Shown here piece by piece: positions 4,968-6,262 of a stretch of 6,262 nucleotides of DNA. Every line of letters begins with the position of its first letter. Within the stretch, counting starts at the first letter, position 1. Origin of the DNA: Candidatus Pacearchaeota archaeon (GTDB lineage Archaea; Nanobdellota; Nanobdellia; Pacearchaeales; GW2011-AR1); NCBI GenBank assembly GCA_026395855.1, contig JAPLXX010000038.1, forward strand, positions 1-6,262, in the 5' to 3' direction. The notes beneath the pieces are model-generated. The model worked only from the letters and a program-made list of their open reading frames with translations, had not been told where the DNA came from and searched no databases. The position numbers and the translations under genes are program-made.

Positions 4968-4977
4968 CTTTATAAAG
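4968..4977 (+). promoter_or_regulatory. Second CTTTATAAAG palindrome at the TBP start, possible self-repression site
   Basis: This is an exact copy of the box at 4945-4954, 23 bases further on. It ends five bases before the ATG, where transcription should begin, so it is too close to serve as the promoter of this gene. TBP bound here would block polymerase. That regulatory role is inferred from position only. Confidence 0.45.
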
Positions 4978-4981
4978 CAAA

Positions 4982-5533
4982 ATGACAAGCACATACAAGA
5001 TACAGAACATTGTTGCAACAACCTCTCTCGAAAAACCGATTCCTTTGACAAAACTTGCAAGAACACAGCCAAACACAGAATATAATCCAGAAACTTTTCC
5101 AGGTCTTGTTCTGCGTGTTAAAGAGCCAAAATCAGCTGTTCTTGTTTTCTCGTCGGGAAATCTTGTCTGCACAGGAACAAAATCAATAGCACAGGTAAAA
5201 AAGGTTATTCAGGCTGTTATAAGACAATTAAGGAAAATAAACGTGAATATAACAACAAAGCCAAAGATAACTGTCCAGAATATTGTTGCTTCTGGAACAA
5301 TAAATCTCAAGCTTAATCTTAACTTCCTTGCCCTTGAAATGGAAAACACAGAATATGAGCCAGAGCAGTTTCCAGGCCTGGTATACAAGCTCATAGAGCC
5401 AAATGCAACTTTCTTGCTGTTCAGCAACGGAAAGCTTGTCTGCACAGGAACAAAAAACAAGCAGCAACTAGAGTTCAGCATGGCTCAACTTTTGAAAAAC
5501 GTAAAAGCTATTCTGAAGAATTACGAGAAGTAA
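4982..5533 (+). CDS. tbp: TATA-box-binding protein (TBP)
   Basis: TBP binds and bends promoter DNA and recruits TFB and RNA polymerase. The 183-residue length is usual for archaea. The protein is a tandem repeat of two halves, seen directly: NTEYNPETFPGLVLRV...VFSSGNLVCTGTK (31-67) and NTEYEPEQFPGLVYKL...LFSNGKLVCTGTK (122-158). The four DNA-kinking phenylalanines are present as two pairs, F39/F56 and F130/F147. QNIVA occurs at the start of each half (8-12 and 99-103), in the expected DNA-contacting strands. There is no acidic tail beyond the final NYEK. A 21-base stretch is identical between the halves in DNA (5162-5182 and 5435-5455). Repeated TATA-like boxes precede the gene, and mcm follows on the same strand. 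Confidence 0.97.
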   Translation: MTSTYKIQNIVATTSLEKPIPLTKLARTQPNTEYNPETFPGLVLRVKEPKSAVLVFSSGNLVCTGTKSIAQVKKVIQAVIRQLRKINVNITTKPKITVQNIVASGTINLKLNLNFLALEMENTEYEPEQFPGLVYKLIEPNATFLLFSNGKLVCTGTKNKQQLEFSMAQLLKNVKAILKNYEK

Positions 5534-5596
5534 GTTTCACCCCTTTCGAATAATTCACAATTCTAAAAATATTATTTTCCACAGGCAACATAGCAG

Positions 5597-5616
5597 GGTA
5601 AAAATACCATTTTTTT
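5597..5616 (+). terminator. Hairpin plus T-run after TBP
   Basis: GGTA AAAA TACC (5597-5608) is a four-pair stem with a four-base loop, followed after one A by seven Ts (5610-5616). It looks like a small intrinsic terminator for TBP, though the stem is weak and the T-run may suffice. The Ts also begin the A/T-rich mcm promoter region. Confidence 0.4.
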
Positions 5617-5633
5617 ATAATAAAGTATAAAAA
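5611..5633 (+). promoter_or_regulatory. TATA region of mcm
   Basis: Two candidate boxes lie here, TTTATAATAAAG (5614-5625) and AGTATAAAAAC (5623-5633). They predict starts near 5643 or 5655, so this gene would have a leader of about 18-30 bases, unlike the leaderless genes in the left half of the window. Confidence 0.45.
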
Positions 5634-5658
5634 CAAGTCCTATCACTTCTAACTACTT

Positions 5659-5663
5659 AAGGA
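5659..5663 (+). promoter_or_regulatory. Shine-Dalgarno site of mcm
   Basis: AAGGA lies nine bases before the ATG at 5673, within the predicted leader, and supports this start. Confidence 0.45.
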
Positions 5664-5672
5664 AAATCTAAA

Positions 5673-6262
5673 ATGGAAGAAGCTCAGCTTTCAAAATCAA
5701 AAAACGAGGAATTGATGATTGAAGCAAAAGGCTTCTTTGATTTTTACAAAAAAGATCTTGGTGAAGCTATAAGAAAAGGGAAAAATGCAATTGTTCTGGA
5801 TTTTATGAAGCTTCTGGAGTATTCAAACAAGCTGACAGAGCAGATTCTTGTTAACCCTGAAGAAAACATAAGAATTCTTGAGCTTGCTGTTGAGGAAAAA
5901 GGGCTTATAGAAAATGTCAGGGTAAGATTTGTGAATCTTCCAAAAAGCCAGGAAATAAAAATAAGAAATCTGCGTTCAAGAAATCTCAACGAAATGATTG
6001 TTGTTGAAGGAATTGTCAGACAGGCGAGCGATGTTCGTCCGCAAATAGTAAACGCAAAATTCGAATGCCCTAGCTGCGGAACAGTTCTTGCTGTTCTTCA
6101 GATTGAAAAAAAATTTAGAGAGCCATCAAGGTGCTCATGCGGAAGGCGTGGAAATTTCAAGCTCATAAGCAAAGAAATGGTAGATACTCAAAGGCTTGTT
6201 ATTGAAGAATCACCAGAAGCACTCACAGGCGGGGAACAGCCAAAAAGAATGAACATTTTTCT
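5673..6262 (+). CDS. mcm: MCM replicative helicase, N-terminal part (runs off the window)
   Basis: MCM forms the hexameric ring that unwinds DNA at the archaeal replication fork. Only 196 residues are in the window. They cover the N-terminal helical A-domain (about 1-90) and the OB-fold with its zinc site: IRNLRSRNLNEMIVVEGIV (97-115), ASDVRPQIVNAKFECPSCG (118-136) and the conserved PEALTGGEQPKRM (181-193). These are typical of the family. The zinc ligands appear as C132-x2-C135 and C154-x-C156 (SRCSCGRRG), so the second knuckle is CxC rather than CxxC. The AAA+ ATPase domain with Walker motifs should follow beyond the window. The ATG is supported by AAGGA nine bases upstream. It lies downstream of TBP with its own promoter region. 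Confidence 0.95.
   Translation, partial: MEEAQLSKSKNEELMIEAKGFFDFYKKDLGEAIRKGKNAIVLDFMKLLEYSNKLTEQILVNPEENIRILELAVEEKGLIENVRVRFVNLPKSQEIKIRNLRSRNLNEMIVVEGIVRQASDVRPQIVNAKFECPSCGTVLAVLQIEKKFREPSRCSCGRRGNFKLISKEMVDTQRLVIEESPEALTGGEQPKRMNIF

Noticed and set aside
5209..5481. Minus-strand open frames opposite TBP, ligase and mcm
   Set aside because: They are shadows of well identified genes, with low-complexity products and no promoter.

Overview
The window is archaeal chromosomal DNA. It encodes an archaeal-type ATP-dependent DNA ligase, the two-fold-symmetric TATA-binding protein, the ribosomal protein eL15 (found in archaea and eukaryotes but not bacteria) and the N-terminal part of an MCM helicase. 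It also carries two tRNA genes that lack an encoded CCA end. Many genes have an archaeal TATA box centred 26-28 bases upstream of the start codon, which points to leaderless mRNAs. The low G+C content, the short gaps and a zinc-ribbon/Hsp20-like protein suggest a DPANN-type archaeon, possibly of the Woesearchaeota/Pacearchaeota group. That placement is an inference from style, not from a phylogeny.

Layout: positions 1-268 (minus strand) hold the 5' part of an unrecognised gene that leaves the window. It is divergent from tRNA-Gly(CCC) at 331-401 across a short A/T-rich promoter region. Directly behind the tRNA lie two 25-base copies of a hairpin-forming repeat with a 30-base period. A zinc-ribbon protein with an Hsp20/alpha-crystallin-like C-terminus follows at 558-1235. 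Next is a free-standing LAGLIDADG protein (1278-1943) that is clearly more A/T-rich than its neighbours, and tRNA-Ile(GAT) at 1970-2043. The core genes then run in one direction: eL15 (2088-2753), DNA ligase (2830-4578), a tryptophan-rich small membrane protein overlapping the ligase stop by four bases (4575-4898), TBP (4982-5533) and the start of mcm (5673 to the window end).

Functionally this is an information-processing neighbourhood: translation (two tRNAs, eL15), transcription initiation (TBP), replication fork (MCM) and strand joining (ligase). The odd members are the LAGLIDADG gene, which looks acquired, and the membrane protein tucked behind the ligase. No complete new defence or mobile system is visible. 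The signals most worth a second look are the repeated TATA-like palindromes in front of the TBP gene (possible self-repression), the tandem hairpin repeat behind tRNA-Gly, the structured leader and non-ATG start of the ligase, and the accessory LAGLIDADG gene whose stop codon lies inside the tRNA-Ile TATA box.
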